From the NCBI GenBank assembly GCA_024641705.1, contig JAHECO010000009.1:1-64000 (forward strand): a stretch of DNA of 64,000 bases, read 5' to 3'. The position numbers and the translations under genes are program-made. How positions within the stretch are numbered: the stretch's first letter is position 1; each line of letters starts with the position of its first letter. Positions 61,978 to 64,000 of this stretch are shown one piece after another. Below the pieces are notes generated by a model. The model saw nothing but the letters and a program-made list of their open reading frames with translations, searched no databases and was not told the DNA's origin. The stretch is from Candidatus Kryptoniota bacterium (lineage in GTDB: Bacteria; Bacteroidota; Ignavibacteria; Kryptoniales; JAKASW01).

Positions 61978-63102
61978 ATGATTAATATCGTTAAACTTCT
62001 CGAAGAGCTCGTTGCGATCCCAAGCATGAACCCGATGGGAAGCGACCGAACCGGACCAGAATATTCTGAAGGCGCTGTTGCAGATTTTCTGGCGTCGTTT
62101 CTTTCCAGAAATGGAATTGACTGCGAGACTTATGAGGTCATGCCGGGCCGCAAGAACCTTGTCGGATTCGTGGACGCCGGAGCGAAGAAGACAATAATGT
62201 TGGAGGCGCACCTCGATACGGTCCCAGCAGACAACATGGAGATCGATCCATTCAATCCAGCTCTGAAAGACGGGCGCATCTACGGCCGCGGATCGTGTGA
62301 CACGAAGGCATCGCTTGCGGTTTTTTTCGGTACCGCCGCCAACGTGTCCGTGCGTCGGCGGGACATGAAGTACAACATACAGCTGCTGGCCACGTGCGAT
62401 GAAGAACACGGTTTCAGCGGCGCGCGAGCCGCGGCTGAACGCGGACTCAGGGCGGACTTCGCTGTGGCGGGAGAGCCGACGGGCCTGCGGATCGTTCGGG
62501 CGCATAAAGGTGTTATGAGGTGGAAAATCAAGGCGACGGGGAAAGCATCCCATTCGGCGTACCCTGAGCTCGGGCAGAACGCGATCTACGCGATGGCCAA
62601 GGCCGTCAATCGGATCGCATCGTATGCGTCGCGCCTGCGGAACGGGCGTAAGCATGAACTTCTTGGATCTCCATCGCTGAGTGTGGGCATCATCAACGGC
62701 GGTCATACCGTGAATATTGTGCCGGACAAATGCACAATTGAAATAGATCGTAGATTGATACCCGGGGAAACAAAAGAATCTGTGTTGGAAGCAGTCACTT
62801 CGCTTCTGAACGGGCTCCCTTCTCTGGAAGTTGAAGAGCCTTATCTTATCGCACCGTCTGTCAACGTCGATCCATCATCGGAAATAGTTGTCGCGCTTTC
62901 ACGGGCCGTGGAGGACACTCTGGGCGAAGTGGTTGTGGAAGGGGCAAACTATGCCACGGATGCTGGAGTGTTCAATGAGGCAGGGACGCCCTCCGTCGTT
63001 TTCGGTCCCGGTGATATCAAAGACGCCCATACTTCGACGGAATCTGTCGATCTTTCGCAGGTCGAATCCGCAACAAACATTCTGGAGAGACTCCTATTTT
63101 GA
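61978..63102 (+). CDS. M20-family amidohydrolase (ArgE/DapE-type deacylase)
   Basis: A zinc-dependent deacylase of 374 residues from ATG 61978; the ORF track uses an upstream TTG at 61963. Metal ligands are seen in LEAHLDTVP (His, Asp), 'DGRIYGRGSCDTKA', 'ATCDEEHGFSGA' (catalytic Glu plus ligand Glu) and a distal His in 'DIKDAHTSTESV'. The dimerisation domain begins 'HKGVMRWKIKATGKASHSAYPELG'. The family removes acyl groups from amino acids. With the N-acylamino-acid-racemase-like enzyme at 55707 this could process N-acyl amino acids. No arginine or lysine biosynthesis genes are near. Confidence 0.9.
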   Translation: MINIVKLLEELVAIPSMNPMGSDRTGPEYSEGAVADFLASFLSRNGIDCETYEVMPGRKNLVGFVDAGAKKTIMLEAHLDTVPADNMEIDPFNPALKDGRIYGRGSCDTKASLAVFFGTAANVSVRRRDMKYNIQLLATCDEEHGFSGARAAAERGLRADFAVAGEPTGLRIVRAHKGVMRWKIKATGKASHSAYPELGQNAIYAMAKAVNRIASYASRLRNGRKHELLGSPSLSVGIINGGHTVNIVPDKCTIEIDRRLIPGETKESVLEAVTSLLNGLPSLEVEEPYLIAPSVNVDPSSEIVVALSRAVEDTLGEVVVEGANYATDAGVFNEAGTPSVVFGPGDIKDAHTSTESVDLSQVESATNILERLLF

Positions 63103-64000
63103 GAGCTGTCTCCATAGCTGCGTTTCTCATTCTCACGGAAACGTTCGTTTGTTTTGCCAAGCAACCGGCCGGGCTGAACGTGAGCGATCTCGCACATCTG
63201 GAATGGCTCATGTACAGACAGCCGGGTCGCACGCTGGAAATTTCCAGTTACGACAGAACGGGCGGGAATAAAGACGGCAACACTGGTAAGTATTCGTACA
63301 CACGCATAGACAAGAACGGCGAGTACGTTGTCATGGAATCGCATAAGCCGGGCGCGATTGTGCAAATCTGGTTTACCAATCTCTCGACAGCCGGGCATCT
63401 GCACTTCTATTTTGACGGCTCTGCTCGACCGCAGATAGACATGGACATACACGACTTCTTCAGCGGGAACCGATATCCGTTCGTGAGACCGTTCGTGGAA
63501 AATGACACCCTATCGTCCGGCGGCTTCGTATGCTTTCTCCCAATGCCCTTTCATAGGTCCTGCAAGATTACTACGACGGGTATTGCCAGATATTATCACA
63601 TCATCTATCGGGAGTTTTCATCGGGGGATAACGTGACCACATTTGCGCTCCCCTTGGATGCTGATGCAAAGGAAGAGCTCGAGTTGGTGCGCCGCGATCT
63701 CGAGGAGGTCGGTGACTCTATTCCAACCGGCGGCGAAAACACGACGATTCCCGCCGGACAAACGAAGACGGTATGGTCGGCCAACGGTCGCGAATACATC
63801 ACCGGGTTGTTTATTCGGCCAGACACAAGAGCGGCGGATGTACTCAAGAAACTCATAGTCAGGATTTATTGGGATGGAGCGCAACAGCCGTCAGTAGAGT
63901 CTCCACTCCTTGACTTTTTCGGCGATGGCTTTCGCGCAGCCTCATACAGATCGTTGCCGACGGGCTACACGAGAGGTGAGTTCTACTCCCACTTCCCGAT
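63099..64000 (+). CDS. DUF2961/GH172-like secreted protein (partial)
   Basis: A frame running off the window end, not in the ORF track. It starts at TTG 63099 overlapping the M20 stop and opens a signal peptide (LRAVSIAAFLILTETFVCFA). The text 'DLAHLEWLMYRQPGRTLEISSYDRTGGNKDG', 'GAIVQIWFTN', 'FSGNRYPFVRPFVEN' and 'CFLPMPFHRSCKITTTG' is typical of DUF2961, now GH172, which includes fructan- and arabinofuranan-active enzymes. Tail 'PLLDFFGDGF' continues the match. The C-terminus lies outside. Linkage specificity is unknown. Confidence 0.85.
   Translation, partial: MRAVSIAAFLILTETFVCFAKQPAGLNVSDLAHLEWLMYRQPGRTLEISSYDRTGGNKDGNTGKYSYTRIDKNGEYVVMESHKPGAIVQIWFTNLSTAGHLHFYFDGSARPQIDMDIHDFFSGNRYPFVRPFVENDTLSSGGFVCFLPMPFHRSCKITTTGIARYYHIIYREFSSGDNVTTFALPLDADAKEELELVRRDLEEVGDSIPTGGENTTIPAGQTKTVWSANGREYITGLFIRPDTRAADVLKKLIVRIYWDGAQQPSVESPLLDFFGDGFRAASYRSLPTGYTRGEFYSHFP

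Noticed and set aside
1-64000. CRISPR arrays, rRNA genes, transposases, prophage genes
   Set aside because: None was seen on either strand; the repeats found are short palindromes or paralogous genes.

Overview
The window looks like part of a moderately GC-rich, Gram-negative genome from the Bacteroidota/Chlorobi/Ignavibacteria side of bacteria. The signs are a large TonB-dependent receptor with a carboxypeptidase-like N-terminal domain, a PorV/PorQ-type outer-membrane protein, a secreted protein with a gliding/type IX-like C-terminal region, a fused alpha/beta 2-oxoacid dehydrogenase E1, and a lysidine-type tRNA-Ile. The assignment rests on gene content only; no marker gene was compared.

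Bases 1-16900 are housekeeping. On the minus strand lie a partial PilM-like gene, a ComEA-like helix-hairpin-helix gene, and hrcA-grpE-dnaJ. On the plus strand lie an orphan histidine kinase and then a compact lipoate/2-oxoacid dehydrogenase block: lpdA, lipB, fused branched-chain-type E1, E2, lipA, pdhA, pdhB, pdhC. uppP and tRNA-Ile2(CAU) with its own promoter close this part.

Bases 16900-37860 begin a plus-strand catabolic island. It opens with L-rhamnose isomerase and a PhyH-type dioxygenase. A first sigma70-type promoter and leader (A) precede an SDR, a GH88-like unsaturated-uronyl hydrolase, an exported lyase-like protein, a UroD/MtaA-family methyltransferase, a Gfo/Idh/MocA oxidoreductase, a TIM-barrel isomerase and a large unassigned glycosidase-like protein. 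A second promoter and leader (B), clearly homologous to A, drives a SusC-like receptor, a secreted 830-residue protein and a PorV-like protein, ended by a strong terminator.

Bases 38050-51200 combine glycosidase-like proteins with C1-transfer genes: a UroD-like protein, a corrinoid protein (MtaC-like), an MtaB-like methanol:corrinoid methyltransferase with all zinc ligands, and a short 'core' MetE with all zinc ligands. The simplest reading is that methyl groups released from a methylated glycan or methanol are loaded on the corrinoid protein and passed to homocysteine or another acceptor. I see no corrinoid-activating enzyme here.

Bases 51200-64000 hold an internally deleted class V aminotransferase, a UroD protein with an MtaA-like zinc site, a sodium:solute symporter, and a tight FAH / enolase-superfamily / DHOD-like / ferredoxin / cyclase operon of unknown substrate. 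These are followed by a GxGYxYP-type secreted protein, two small secreted paralogues, an M20 deacylase and a GH172/DUF2961 protein running off the end. Most genes in the island are collinear and closely spaced, so large polycistronic units are likely. The most unusual signals are the paired leader regions and the MtaB-MtaC-core-MetE set embedded in a glycan locus.
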